Shown here: in pieces, positions 24,533 through 36,351 of the stretch
How the letters are laid out: each line of letters opens with the position of its first letter
Position numbering within the stretch: the stretch's first letter is position 1
Assembly: GCA_016802295.1 (NCBI GenBank)
Contig: JAESIW010000180.1
Span: 1,181,619 to 1,245,618 of the forward strand
DNA: 64,000 bases
Reading direction: 5' to 3'
Source of the DNA: Brachionus rotundiformis
Lineage: Eukaryota; Rotifera; Eurotatoria; Ploima; Brachionidae
The notes under the pieces: generated by a model
Seen by the model: the letters and a program-made list of their open reading frames with translations, nothing else
Told to the model about the DNA's origin: nothing
Database searches by the model: none
Position numbers and translations under genes: made by a program

Positions 24533-25670
24533 ATGGAAGAAATATTTATCCAAAGCTTGATATATTTTTTGATAGCTTTTTTTTTAATCTATCCTCCTCA
24601 AGAAGTTCAGTCTGCTGGTTTTTCAATACCAACACTCTTTTCACCTATTCTCGGATCAGAAGAATTATTTTTCCTTCACTATCAAATCATCCGAATCAGC
24701 ATAACAATAGTTATACACAGCTTTATTCCATTAGGCTATTATATTTATATTGGTCTATGCCAACCAAATTTAAAACTCTTCGATTTTGGCAATTTAAGTT
24801 TTTTATGGAAAACCTATTTTTCCATTTCGCTACTGATAGCTATAGGTATAAGTTCAATAGTTTTTTATTGGTATATGAGATCATTTGATAGCCACCCGAT
24901 TGCCAAACAGTTAAAAAAATTTTCCCAAAATGGTCAGTGGAAACTCATTGCGAGCCAAATTAACAATGAATTTCGTCATGTTGATAAATTTTCAAGTGGA
25001 AATTCATTTTACAACCGCGTCTATTTGACAAACAACTGGTTGATAAAAGTTAATTTGTACTCGGTAAAAGTTTGTCCGACCTCTAATCTTGATGTAGTCC
25101 TAACCGGGGCCATCGATTTAAATTTGACTACTGATGGCACTATTGGAAAACAACTACTGACACTGGTTGCCAAGCCTTTGAATACAGTACTTTTCAAGCA
25201 ATTCACATTTAGGGTCATCTCTTTGGAGTACCAGGATTTTTGCGATAAACTATCACTGCCAATAACCCAAACTTGTGATATAATCATCAAGCAAAGTCTC
25301 CCTGATATGTTTATAGATTCATTTCGGGAGCAGGTCATGACCAACCAAAGAACTGCTTATCACAGAGAAGTAGTTAATTGGGAAAAGGTTTTAAAATTTT
25401 TTACTAATTATTATTAACAAGGACTTGGAAAATTGTATTGGTTGTATGAAAAAAATGGCTGATGTAAAATTGGTGAAACTTTGTGGGGAAAATAGTGATT
25501 GCCGAGTCTGCTCGTGTCGACCTATGTGGTGTCTGGAATGCTTAGGAAAATGGTTCGCCTATCGCCAAAATCAATCTGAACAAATGACTTGGCTGAACTC
25601 TAAAGCTACCTGCCCGACTTGTCGAGCCAAATTTTGTGTACAGGACGTTTCGTTTCTTGATTTAATATAA
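24533..25670 (+). CDS. TMEM129: TMEM129, ER-membrane RING-type E3 ubiquitin ligase
   Basis: Two exons, 24533-25387 and 25422-25670, joined across a 34-nt intron (GTTTTA...AACAAG), encode 367 residues (human 362). Without the splice the frame ends at 25417 and appears broken. Three membrane segments lie at about 8-28, 58-80 and 95-118. The middle region includes EFRHVDKF, NNWLIKV and HQSL-like IIKQSLPDMFIDSF motifs of the family. The C-terminus is the atypical all-cysteine RING: ENCIGCMKK, VCSCRPMWCLECLGKWFA and CPTCRAKFC. TMEM129 works in ER-associated degradation with Derlin and the p97 machinery. Its cysteine ligands are all present. Confidence 0.93.
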
Positions 25671-26277
25671 TAGTTAAAAAATAATTCATATTTTTTAAAA
25701 TTGGTCAAAGCATAAAATAAAAATACCATTTAAAATTTTTGAGGTTGAGTTTGAGTATTAGAAAAATAAAGATTTTAAGGTTCTAGAAAAAAAAGTAAAA
25801 AACGAAATTAATATTAGTTTTTAGTCCAATTTTAACTTTTGGAAGATGAAATTTAGATTTTTACTTAAAAATAATTTTTTTTTCACTTGTGTTTTTTTAT
25901 AGAATTGTTTTTTTTTGTATAAATTTTAGTAAATTATTTGATTTTAATTCAATATTTCATACTTAATCTTAATGAGTTTAATTAAAAGAATTTATTGAAA
26001 TTTAAATTAGGATTTGAGAAATTAATCTTTAATTCAATAACCAGATTTTCTCAAAATGACATTTATAAAGACAATGAATTCAATTTAAAATTCGTTGAAA
26101 TTTGTTAAAAAATGTTATAATTGTCTATAATTTTTTAATGATTATTTACATAATTAAATGTCTTGATTGTTTATAGAAGCGGCGAGAGTTTATTCAGTTA
26201 AATAATAACTTCAAATTATTTTAACAAATAGATACAATAAAATGTTTTTTTAAAATAATAAATTACAATTTAAAAAA
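25671..26277. other. Intergenic region
   Basis: About 600 bp of A+T-rich DNA upstream of the first alkaline phosphatase gene. No exon or distinct regulatory motif seen. Confidence 0.45.
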
Positions 26278-28190
26278 ATGAATTTGAAATTTTTGATATT
26301 TGTTAATTTTTTATCATTGGTGTTTGGCTATGCCGACTGGTCTGAAGATGAATACCCAGAAAAATGGTATTCAAATGCCAGAGATAATTTGGAAAAACTT
26401 TTATCGCGCAAGCCTAATAAAAATATGGCCAAAAACACAATTCTTTTTCTAGGCGATGGAATGGGAATTACAACCATTACTGCTGGTCGTATATTAAAAG
26501 GACAGCTAAAAGGTCGAAATGGCGAGGAAGAAGTTACCAATATGGAATCTATGGACAACGTTGCTTTATCAAAAGTAAACTGTTTTATTTCTCAAGGGAA
26601 AGAAATAAATTTTTTTTAAAGACTTATGGAATTGATAGTCAAACCACCGATAGTGCCGCCACTGCTACGGCATATTTAACAGGTGTTAAAACCAGAGTGG
26701 CCATGATTGGTCTGAGTGGAAGAGCCAAAATAAGAGAGTGCTCACCTCAGCTGGAAAATTATAAAGTGAAATCAATTTTAAAATGGGCCAAAGAAGCTGG
26801 TAAATCAGTGGGAATTGTGACCACTACGAGGATTACACATGCTGTAAAATTACAAAAAAATCTTTATAAATTTATCTTTATTTTTAAAAATTTAGACTCC
26901 TGCTGGAACCTATGCACACACTTCCTATAGAAATGTAAGATTAAAATAAAAAAAAATATTTTATTTGATAATAATAAGTTTTTAAGTTTGAGACTTTTGA
27001 TGGAAAGATATTTAATTTAACTCATCAGCAAAATGGATGCAAGGACATTGCAGCGCAGTTAATAGATGAAAATTCCTACATAGATGTTATATTTGGTGGA
27101 GGTAGAAGAAAATTCTTGCGCAAAGAAGACCGAGATTATCACGAATGGAACAAGACTGGAGAAAGAGTAGACAATCGTAATTTGATAAACGATTGGCATT
27201 ATAAAATGGAACAAATGAATAAAACTCATAAGTTTGTGTGGAATATTAGCGATTTTGAAAATTTAAGACCTAATCAGTATGACCATGTTTTGGGCATATT
27301 AGCATGGGACCATATGAAATATGAGGCAGATCGTGTGGTAGAAGATTACATAGACGAGCCAAGTATCTCTGAAATGACTCAAAAAGCAATAGAACTTTTG
27401 AGCACTAATCCAAATGGGTACTTTTTACTTGTTGAAGGTAAATAATATGAATTAATTTAAAAATTGTACTATGCATTCTAAATTAGGTGGTAGAATTGAT
27501 TTGGCACACCATAATTCCAATGCCAGGCGAGCCTTGGAAGAATTTGTTGCTTTCGATGAAGCTATAGGTCTAGCCAATAAAATGGTTGACCATGAGGATA
27601 CCTTAGTTGTAGTGACCGCTGATCACTCACATGAGTAAATTATGTTAGTTTTTAATTTAAAATTATTTTTTTAAAATTAAGATTTAATATTGGCGGCTAT
27701 TCGAAGAGAGGCAATCCAATCCTTGGTCTAGTAGATAGTATTGAGTATGGAAAATTAAGCTCTGGCGGATATACGTTTACATCTCTATCATATGGAAATG
27801 GTCCGGGAGGTCTTAAGGAAATTCGAAATAGAAATTTGACTGCAAAAGAAACAAGTAGTTTATTAGGAAATCTTTATTATATTCAAATAATGTTATTAAT
27901 TTTTCTTAAAGATAATATTGATTATCATCAGGAATCAGCTGTATTTATGGAATACGAAACGCATGGTGGAGAGGATGTCGCTATTTTTGCCAAAGGACCA
28001 ATGAGCCATTTATTTGACGGGTATATTTTATTAATTACAAAGTTTGATTAATTTAAAATTTTAATAATTTTTTCTATCTTCAAGAACTGTCGAACAATCT
28101 TTCATTGCTTACGCTATGGCATATGCATCATGTATAGGACCATTTGATAGAAATTCTTATCCAACGTGTGAATTCGAGCGCGGAGCTTGA
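26278..28190 (+). CDS. Alkaline phosphatase paralogue 1 (secreted form)
   Basis: Eight exons encode 514 residues: 26278-26574, 26622-26843, 26896-26934, 26987-27437, 27487-27634, 27682-27854, 27912-28020, 28085-28190. All introns are about 47-65 nt with GT-AG ends. A signal peptide (MNLKFLIFVNFLSLVFGYA) precedes the catalytic domain. Metal and catalytic sites are visible: FLGDGMG, TTDSAATATAYLTG with the nucleophilic Ser, TTTRITHATPAGTYAH, LLVEGGRID, TADHSHE and ETHGGEDVA. The loop that is DHGHH in most members reads DLAHH here; the Asp and last His, the zinc ligands, are kept. The protein ends FERGA* shortly after CIGPF and has no hydrophobic GPI-anchor tail, unlike its neighbour, so I infer a soluble secreted phosphomonoesterase. 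Confidence 0.92.
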
Positions 28191-28755
28191 AATAAATAAT
28201 AGTAATCAATTTTTTATATTGAAAAATAAATTTTAATTAGAATTTTTAAATTTTATTTTTATTAAGAAATTAAAATTTTTATTCCTAAATTATTTTTTTT
28301 CAAATTAGGCATCATCATTCTTCAAAATAATCTAATATTACCTAATTAAATAATTTAATTTCATTCTTTATCTAATTAAAAAAATAAAATATTTAATGTT
28401 TGAAAGATCATGTAGATGTTAAGAGAAAATTTAGATTTTGAGAATCTCGAAATACAAAAACCTTATTAAATATAACGATCTTAAACAAAATCTCCTCAAG
28501 TGCTAATTTATTATAGAAAAATATTTGATTGAATAGATAACAAAATATTAATTATTCTGTGCGTTTTTTATTAAATTATTTAATTAAATCATTTGAAAAC
28601 ATAAGATAACTTTTTTGACTAGAGTCTGTTTAAATTTAAAAAGTGATATTATTCAAAAATTTATCAATATTAGATGTAAAAAAATGATTTTATAAAAAAT
28701 TATTTTATTTTAAAAAAATACTAAAAAAGGGATAAAATCTTCAGGATTGTTTATA

Positions 28756-28922
28756 CAGTCGAGCCTTGTTATAACGATGCTGATTAATACAATATTCGCT
28801 TTATAATGATATTTTTTTCATTATTTACATTCCCCAATATAATAACTTCTATATAAATTAATTTGATTAATACGATGTCCATTTTTTCGGCCTAAACACA
28901 TCGTATTATCCAGACTCGACTG
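28756..28922. mobile_element. MITE with TA target site (Tc1/mariner-pogo type)
   Basis: 167 bp bounded by terminal inverted repeats starting CAGTCGAG (28756) and ending CTCGACTG (28922). Similarity continues inward through TATAACGATG against its counterpart ending CATCGTATTA. TA dinucleotides flank both ends (28754-28755, 28923-28924). No coding capacity. TIR sequence and TA duplication fit the Tc1/mariner superfamily, pogo-like; the autonomous partner is not in this window. Confidence 0.85.
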
Positions 28923-29729
28923 TACCTAAATTTAATTATCTTGACATAATCAGGCAATATGTATTTCTTGTTACAGTATTAAAAAAGATTATGAAGGATT
29001 TATTGTTAATTTTACAAATATTTTTATCAGCAAAGCGTTTAAATTCTGAGCTTATCATTCACACGACACAATAAAGTATAAGTGAGATTCCAATATAGTA
29101 ATTCATTCTTACGCCTTTTACCATTAAACTGTTTTAATCCTTCTAACTTATTTCATCAAATATAAGAAAGTTCGGTCATCAAAGGATTTCTTCTTTTCGA
29201 AAATTTTTCAATCAAAGATGTGACGGTATTGTGAATTTCAAAAACAAACAGAACAAATATTTTTCCTATTTTGATAAATTAAACTTAGCTAAAACAAAAT
29301 ATATCTAAAAAAAATACTGCAACATAGTGCAAATCTTTTTTACCAAAAATAAAAACTTTATTTTCTTTTTGTTAAGTAAACAAAATCAGAAATCAATTTA
29401 AGTCTTATTAAACTTTTTGTCTTTTGTCTACATCAGAAAAATTGTCTTAGGTAAAAAAGATACAACAAAGTGCATCAAAATTGGAAAAACTTTTGATCTG
29501 TTTATTTTTGAAATTCACAATACCAATGTGACTCATATAAAAGAAAAATTTCACTTTTTTTCTTCTACTAGAAACAAAAAAATTCATGTTTTAAATAATA
29601 AGATTGATGAATGACTGATTAACATGATTCATGAATTTTCTTTTAAACAAGATACATTTTATGTAGAAAAAAATAATTCGAATAAGAGATAATTTTTGAT
29701 TGAGATAGAAGCATGTTTATTCTATTTGT

Positions 29730-30250
29730 GGTTACTTATATTCGAGGGAATACGGTAAGTTTCCTCTGTCGATGCCCGTCTCATAACTATTGAATGTATT
29801 CGTATCAGCAACACGATGTGGCAAATCATTCAGACCATCCTGTTTTTCAAAAATTTATATCTACCTTATTTCATCAAAGGATTTGTTCTATTCGAAAGGT
29901 TCTATTCACTTTTTTTTCTTCTACTAGAAGCAAAAAACTTCATGTTTAAGACTATATGATTGAGATTATTCTTTTTGAAGAATACGGTGCAAGAGCTACG
30001 TTTGCTGATTTCTCTCAAAAGTTTGATGTTGTATTCTTTTTTCCTAAGTTTAGCTTCAAACTTTCAAACTTCACTCTATTCAATAAATTTATTTTCACAT
30101 GACCTTTAAAAAGCTTAAACATCTTGATAAGCTCGCCTCTTATTTTACGATCTAAACCTATTATGTCTAGGTTCATAAGTCATTCGTGTTACGTACTCCT
30201 TTTCATTCAATTGCTGTATTTCTTTGAATAGAAGTAATCACAAACAGAAG
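29730..30250 (-). mobile_element. Decayed LINE C-terminal fragments
   Basis: On the minus strand, about 30060-30200 reads LDIIGLDRKIRGELIKMFKL, like the RRIRGDLI-MFK region of LINE proteins. About 29741-29850 reads GLNDLPHRVADTNTFNSYE, like the WN-LP--VV----NSFK motif at LINE C-termini. Stops and frameshifts separate them. A duplicated segment nearby shows rearrangement after insertion. Confidence 0.6.
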
Positions 30251-30544
30251 AAACTTGCTTGTTTTATAGTCAGAAATGAATTATCCTCTATTTGAATTAC
30301 TGAATTTTATCAAACTTAATTGAAAAAAGCCAATTTTTCTTTTATTTGAATGTATTTTTGAAATGAAATATTTACAAACAGAATAAATACTTTGATGACC
30401 CATTTTGTTATATGAAATAAGTACGGTATGTTTATGTATGCTTCCGTTGTACTAGAATACCAACATCCTTCTTCAATACTTTACTAATTATATCTTACTT
30501 AATTTTATATAAAATCTTGTTTTTTTAACATTTTATTAATCGCG

Positions 30545-31245
30545 TAATATAATCAATACCCATAAATTTATTAAAAATGACCATAAATATAATAAAGTTT
30601 CCATAAATTTATTAAATATAGAATAAACTAAACAGTTATTTATCAAATTGAATAAAAAAGTAATAGAAAATAGAAAATTATCCTAAATTGATTAAAACAA
30701 CCTTAATTTGAATAAAAATAACATTAATTGGTTCATTAGAATTATAAAACTCATTAGATTTACACTTTTAAGATAAATTAATTGACACTTATTGACACTT
30801 ATTAATATTGTTAGCAAATTAATTTGTAACAAATATATAAATAATAATAAATTTGTAATCATGATTTTTATTCTATTTCTTAAAAATGTCTGAAGAACCA
30901 AAAACTCAATCTTCTGAAAGCTTCTTAGGTAATCCTGTTGAAGCGACCCTGTTTGACGCTGAGGAACTTGGCGTGCCAATTGTAAAGACTAAGTCTTAAA
31001 ACTTAAAACTTCGAGGCAAAGCTGTCACATACCAATTCTTTTCAGAATTTGACAACATTGACGAAATACAAAATAAAAAAATGTAAAGAAAAAAAAAAAT
31101 GAGTGTATTTTTCTGATGAATCTGATTTATCTTTAATGAATTTGATATTTTTTTTAATAAATTTGTTGTATTTTCTTTTATTTTATTATAATTTAATAAA
31201 TTTATGGTATTTTTAATAAAATTTATGGTTAGAAGTGTTAACGGC
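30545..31245. mobile_element. Repeat-armed element with ORF remnant
   Basis: The left arm (about 30560-30740) carries several imperfect units like CCATAAATTTATTAAA. The right arm (about 31135-31235) carries the same units inverted, reading TTAATAAATTTATGG. Between them lies a broken ORF (30886-31086). The layout suggests a DNA transposon or foldback element with repeated subterminal sites. I cannot fix the exact ends or a target-site duplication. Confidence 0.5.
30886..31086 (+). pseudogene. Small ORF remnant inside repeat-armed element
   Basis: From ATG 30886 the frame reads MSEEPKTQSSESFLGNPVEA for 37 codons to a TAA at 30997-30999. The same frame then stays open through LRGKAVTYQFFSEFDNIDEI to a second stop at 31084-31086. 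The composition is protein-like on both sides of the single stop, so I read it as a decayed element-encoded ORF. I do not recognise the family. Confidence 0.4.
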
Positions 31246-32034
31246 CTTTTATTAATTAGTAAGGAAGATTTTTTTGAGTAAAATTTTCACAGAGTCAGCT
31301 AAATTTAAATCTACAAAATTTAATTACACTTGACATTCACAATTATTAATATTTTGTATTCACTAGATAATAGAGAATTAAACAAATTCAAGAATTGTTT
31401 TTCGGCATTCCATTTTTTATTTAACTAATTAAATTAATAAAAACATTACATAATAAAAATACTAATCCAATTCAGCAAACATTCTAATTATTATGTCAAT
31501 AAATTGATTTAGAGTAAGGAGATAAGTTAACAAAAATTTTCTTGAAAAAACTTATCAATATTAATTCAATAGAGTCAAAATTTTAGCTTTTTTTTATTTA
31601 CTCAGCAAACACCACTTGGACGATCTTAAAAGTGTAAAAAAATTCTGTTCATTTTACAGATAAAATTCCAAAAGTTTTCTTTCTCAATTGGTAAAGACTA
31701 AAAGGAAGAAAATAACAAACGCTAAAAATCTGTGATTTTTTCTCGTTTGAGGCCAAAATTCTCAATACTTGAACTAATTTATCTATATTGAATTCAACAA
31801 CTTAATTATTTTTTCTCAATATTTTGATAATAATAAACCAATTGGTTTTACATTGATATATTACAACATACTTTAAAGCGTTCTTTCAATTTAACTCAAG
31901 CAATTACAAATTGAGAAGATTAATTCACTTCTGCATTATATGATCATTTAAGTCATAAATAATTTTCAATTGTGAAAACTTTTAAGCTTGTTGAGATAAT
32001 TCGAAATTGGAATTTATTTTTACAATAGACTAAA

Positions 32035-35000
32035 ATGAAGCAAATTATTGCTGTTTTGTTATTAAGCAATTTTATATATTGCTATGTTGATTGGTCAAGT
32101 GATAAAGACCCACAGAAATGGAACAATCATGCCAAACAAACATTGGAAAATTTGCTTAATAAGAAAATAAACAAAAATGTTGCCAAAAATATAATAATTT
32201 TTTTGGGCGATGGAATGGGAATTGGAACTATCACAGCTGGTAGAATTAGAAAAGGACAAATGAAAGGCTTTAATGGAGAGGAAACTGTCACCAACATCGA
32301 AGCTTTAGATGACTTGGCTTTATCAAAAGTAATGATAGTTTACTCTAATAGATAAGATAAGCTTTTTATACATTTTGCATTTTGTATAGACTTATAGTAT
32401 AGATGCCCAAACCACTGATAGTGCTAGTAAAGCTTAAATTAAAAGAAAAAGCAAGTAATGATAATTCTAAAAGGTTCTGGTACTGCCTATTTATGTGGAG
32501 TGAAAACAAGAGCAGGCGTAATTGGTCTAAATGGGTAATTAAAACTAAACAATTAATTTAGAAATTAATTAACTTAAATTAGTTATGCGATTCCCTTCAA
32601 TTGTTCATCTTCATTAAATAACAAAGTTGATTCAATTTTAAAATGGGCTCATAAAGCTGGCAAAGCTACTGGAATTGTAACCACAACTCGAGTCACTCAT
32701 GCCACCCCAGCGGCTGCATATGCACATTCAGGTTTAAAAACATGATTAAATTTTAAACAAAAAATTACAATTATAATCAAAAATCGTTACTATTTTAATC
32801 TTCAATTTTTAAGCTTACAGAGATTGGGAAAGCTTAGATGATGTTAAATTTACTGAGCATTTGAGATCTCAAGGATGCAAAGACATAGCTGCTCAGCTAG
32901 TTGAGGATAATAATTTTATAAACGTAAGTCTTCTTCATACGAGGTAAAATTAAGTAATAAAAATGCTAGAAAATTAAATTTCCGGCATGGAGTAATAATA
33001 AGTTTTATGAAATATTTAAATTGTTGGTATTTTTATTTTCATCTTTTGTCAGCAATGTAAAATTTTTGATCAAATTTCAAGTGCTCAATCGCGCTCAATC
33101 ATTTTTAGATGCGCAATTAAATTTCATTGCAGATTTTTTATTCTGTTAACATTTCAAAACTTTATTTTTAAACTTTTGAAAAATGATTGTAATTTCTAAA
33201 AATGAAATGAAATTTAATTGCGCATCTAAAAATGTTTGAGCAAGATTGAGCACTTGAAATTTGATCAATAATTTTACTTGGTTTCTTTTGTCGATTTGGA
33301 GCTAAGTAGTAGTGTTGTAATTAAATAGCATTCGAATTGATTTTCGAATAGTTAGATTAATTTTTAAATTTAAATTTAAGTTTAAATAAAAATTATACTC
33401 GAGTTTGAAATTAAATTAAAATTTTAATTTTATTTAGTTCAATATTTGATTTTAAAAAGATAAGATAAGTTTTGGCTAAGATAATTCAAACACTAATTCA
33501 AATTTACTTTGAAATTTTTTAAATAAGTCTAAAAATAAACTAAACTTCAAAAAATTAACAAAAAAATATTTTTTGGAACAGAAAGCATTTTATTGATTCT
33601 TTATTTTTTCAAAGATTAAATAAATATTTAAATATTATAAAATTTACATTGGCATTATTTTTTAAAGATTTTAAAATAATTTTTATCAATCCTAGATGGT
33701 TTTTTATTTAATTTTTATTTTCAATATTCGCTTTTTAAATCGAATTTTTGTACTTTTTAAAACTATTTATAAAGTTTAATTTAAATTTAATTTTTGTTTA
33801 AATTTGAATTCAGGGTTATTTTTTTATAATTAAATTCAATCTTTTTTTCGAATTTAAATCTAAATAGATGGAACAAATTGCCCTAATTGTCAATTTTTTA
33901 TACAAAGTAAAGCCAAGTATATTTTATTTTAGTAGGAGTAGAACTAGTAGAATCTCTAACTAGTACAACCCACTTTATATTATTATTTTGAAACTAGCTC
34001 TGTAAACATTAAAATTTGTTGCAAAACTGTGACTTATAAACAAGTGAATGAAGGTTGAATAAACAATCTTTGCTATTCTTAAATAAATAAAGTAAATGTG
34101 CTCAAAAATATACTCAATAGTCAATTTGCTTTAGTTACTGTTCGGCTTATCATATCAATATTTAATTTTTAAATTATTTTTAATATATTTTAAGTAATTA
34201 AATTTAAGATAATAAAGATTACAGTTCATTAACATGTCTTTTAAATTTTTATCAAAATTTTAAGATCTGATCATGTAAATAGAAAATGGAACAACATATC
34301 AAGTTGCATTCTTGGTGAACTGTCCAAATTTAGCAGAAATTAAATTAAACTTTTTTTCCTTACAAAATTTATTTTGCACAGTTTTAGCACCATATTAGCT
34401 TACTTTGTATGTTGCACCATGCTGTTTTTACTGGGCTAGTTTTAAACAGCTTGAAAAAACTATCTATTCTAGAGGTTCTGGCTTTCGTGAGAGACAGGGA
34501 CACGAAAGCTAGAACCTTCTCACATCCCAGAAATTAAAGAGGTTAATTATTTTGTTCTAGTATTTGTCAGTCAGTTTCAATGGTCAAAATGTTACTTGAC
34601 TTTTTTAATGTTTTGATGTTTTTTTCTGTTCTATTGTACCAAATTTCACAACATCAATAATAAAAATAAATTTGATAATCATAAATTTAAAAATTCTTGA
34701 ATTTTATTTTATTATTTTTATTTAAAAAAGGTTGTATTAGGAGGTGGACGTTCTAAGTTCATACCAAATACCAAACGGGATCCTGTCTCAAAATTGAATG
34801 GAACCCGGGTTGATGGCCGTAATCTAATTTGGCACTGGATAAACCATATGTCATTGTTAAACAAAACACATAAATTTCTTTGGAATGTTACTGATTTTCG
34901 TCAAACTGATTTTTCCCAGTATGATCATATTTTAGGCCTGCTTGCTTATGATCATCTTGATTATGAAGTAGAAAGAAACAAAACAGTAGAGCCCAGTCTT

Positions 35001-36031
35001 ACCGAAATGACTTTAAAAGCAATAGATCTCTTGGAAAAAAATCCAAATGGATATTTTCTCTTAGTTGAAGGAGGTCGTATCGATCATGGTCATCATCGAA
35101 ATCAAGCTCATAGGGCTTTAGATGACTTCGTTGCCTTCGATGACGCAATTGGATCTGCTCTAAAAAAAGTCTCACTTGAAGAAACATTAGTTGTGGTCAC
35201 TGCTGATCATTCTCATACGTTTACTCTTGGTGGTAACTCTCTCAGAGGCAATCCAGTACTAGGATTAGCGTTGACCAGTTATACTAATGTAAGCGATGCA
35301 AATTTGACTTATACTTCAATTTTATATGGCAATGGTCCTGGTGGTCTGTTGAAAATCAGAGATTTCAACCTCACTTTAAAGGATACATCAAAATCTGATT
35401 ATGCTCAAGAGGCGTCCATTTTTCGCAAATCAGCTACTCACTCTGGGGAAGATGTTTCTGTTTATGCCTCAGGTCCGATGAGTTTTTTGTTTACCGACAC
35501 AATTGAGCAAAATGTTATACCTCATATAATGGCTTACAGTGCTTGTAAGATTTTATTTTTTCTTATAAATTAAGCATAAAAAAAAAAAAAAAATTACATC
35601 TCTAATTTGTTAAATGATAAAAGTTAATAAATTCTCACTCATTTATCTAAATAGATCTAAGAAACAAAATGATTAATTAAAATTTCGCAAAAATTTTATT
35701 GAAGAAAATAAAGAAATTAGGAGTACTATCATTAGATAATAGGATATAATTTGAAGCAAATTTATGATTGATATGAACAATTTTGAATAAAAATAGTTTT
35801 ATTTTTTTATAATTTTAATTATTTTTTATACTTTTAACTTAAAAATGAATAGGTATTGGGCCATACTCAAATGATAAGTGCAAAGAAAATCGTGGCTTGC
35901 TTAAAAACTCAATTGAACCATGCTGCAGCCTTTTTGGAATTGGAAAGTCTTTCTATCAATATAAAAATAGCTTGAATTTGGTTTATGCAGTTTTAACACT
36001 TATAATTAATTTTGCTGTTTTTAATTTTTAA
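32035..36031 (+). CDS. Alkaline phosphatase paralogue 2 (predicted GPI-anchored)
   Basis: Seven exons encode 547 residues: 32035-32328, 32390-32426, 32474-32534, 32583-32731, 32814-32923, 34731-35544, 35853-36031. The fifth intron is 1,807 nt and full of repeats. The signal peptide is MKQIIAVLLLSNFIYC. Active-site motifs are canonical: FLGDGMG, TTDSAS/SGTAYLCG (catalytic Ser three codons before an exon junction), TTTRVTHATP, GGRIDHGHH, TADHSHTF and THSGEDVS. The C-terminus passes CIGPYSNDKC and ends in a hydrophobic stretch (LNLVYAVLTLIINFAVFNF), as expected for a GPI-attachment signal. One 814-nt exon covers what is split into four or more exons in paralogue 1. Confidence 0.92.
33053..33285. 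repeat. Long inverted repeat in phosphatase intron
   Basis: Arms of roughly 75-80 bp: left about 33053-33130 (TTTGATCAAATTTCAAGTGC onward through GCGCAATTAAATTTC), right about 33201-33285 in reverse complement, with few mismatches and a spacer of about 70 bp. A foldback/MITE-like element inside the fifth intron of alkaline phosphatase 2. Confidence 0.75.
34473..34517. repeat. 17-bp stem hairpin in phosphatase intron
   Basis: AGGTTCTGGCTTTCGTG (34473-34489), an 11-nt loop, then its reverse complement with one mismatch (34501-34517). It is less A+T-rich than its surroundings, which makes chance less likely. Function unknown. Confidence 0.7.
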
Positions 36032-36351
36032 AAGATAAAATCAAATAACAAGTCAAGGTATATTTTTCGAATTTGAAAGATAAAGCTTATTTTAAATTTA
36101 GATCGATTTATTTTTTAATTATAAAACAAAACATAGATTAATAAATAAATTTTAATTTTTCTTTTTTAAGTCCTTTTAATTTTTTATCATCTTAATCAAA
36201 AAAAAAATTTTCAAATTTTCTAAACCATTCTTGTTTAAAAAAATTACTTTTTAAAATTCAACTAATTTTATTTATTAAAATAAAAAATCTTTTGATAAAA
36301 AATAAATTTAAATTTATAGTTTAACCACCCTCAGTGGACTAGAAAATAATT

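Larger units (their letters stand above)
28191..32034. other. Repeat-rich spacer between the two phosphatase genes
   Basis: No host gene recognised. The spacer holds a 167-bp inverted-repeat element (28756-28922), decayed LINE pieces (29730-30250) and a repeat-armed element with a broken ORF (30545-31245), each listed separately. A roughly 40-nt stretch (CACTTTTTTTCTTCTACTAG and onward) occurs at about 29551-29590 and again at 29908-29945. Confidence 0.5.

Noticed and set aside
25388..25425. TMEM129 broken by a frameshift
   Set aside because: A 34-nt GT-AG intron restores frame exactly at the RING start.
29417..29614. Open frame resembling a VYI...KIGKT nuclease-type motif
   Set aside because: No ATG, only a short loose resemblance, and located in LINE debris.
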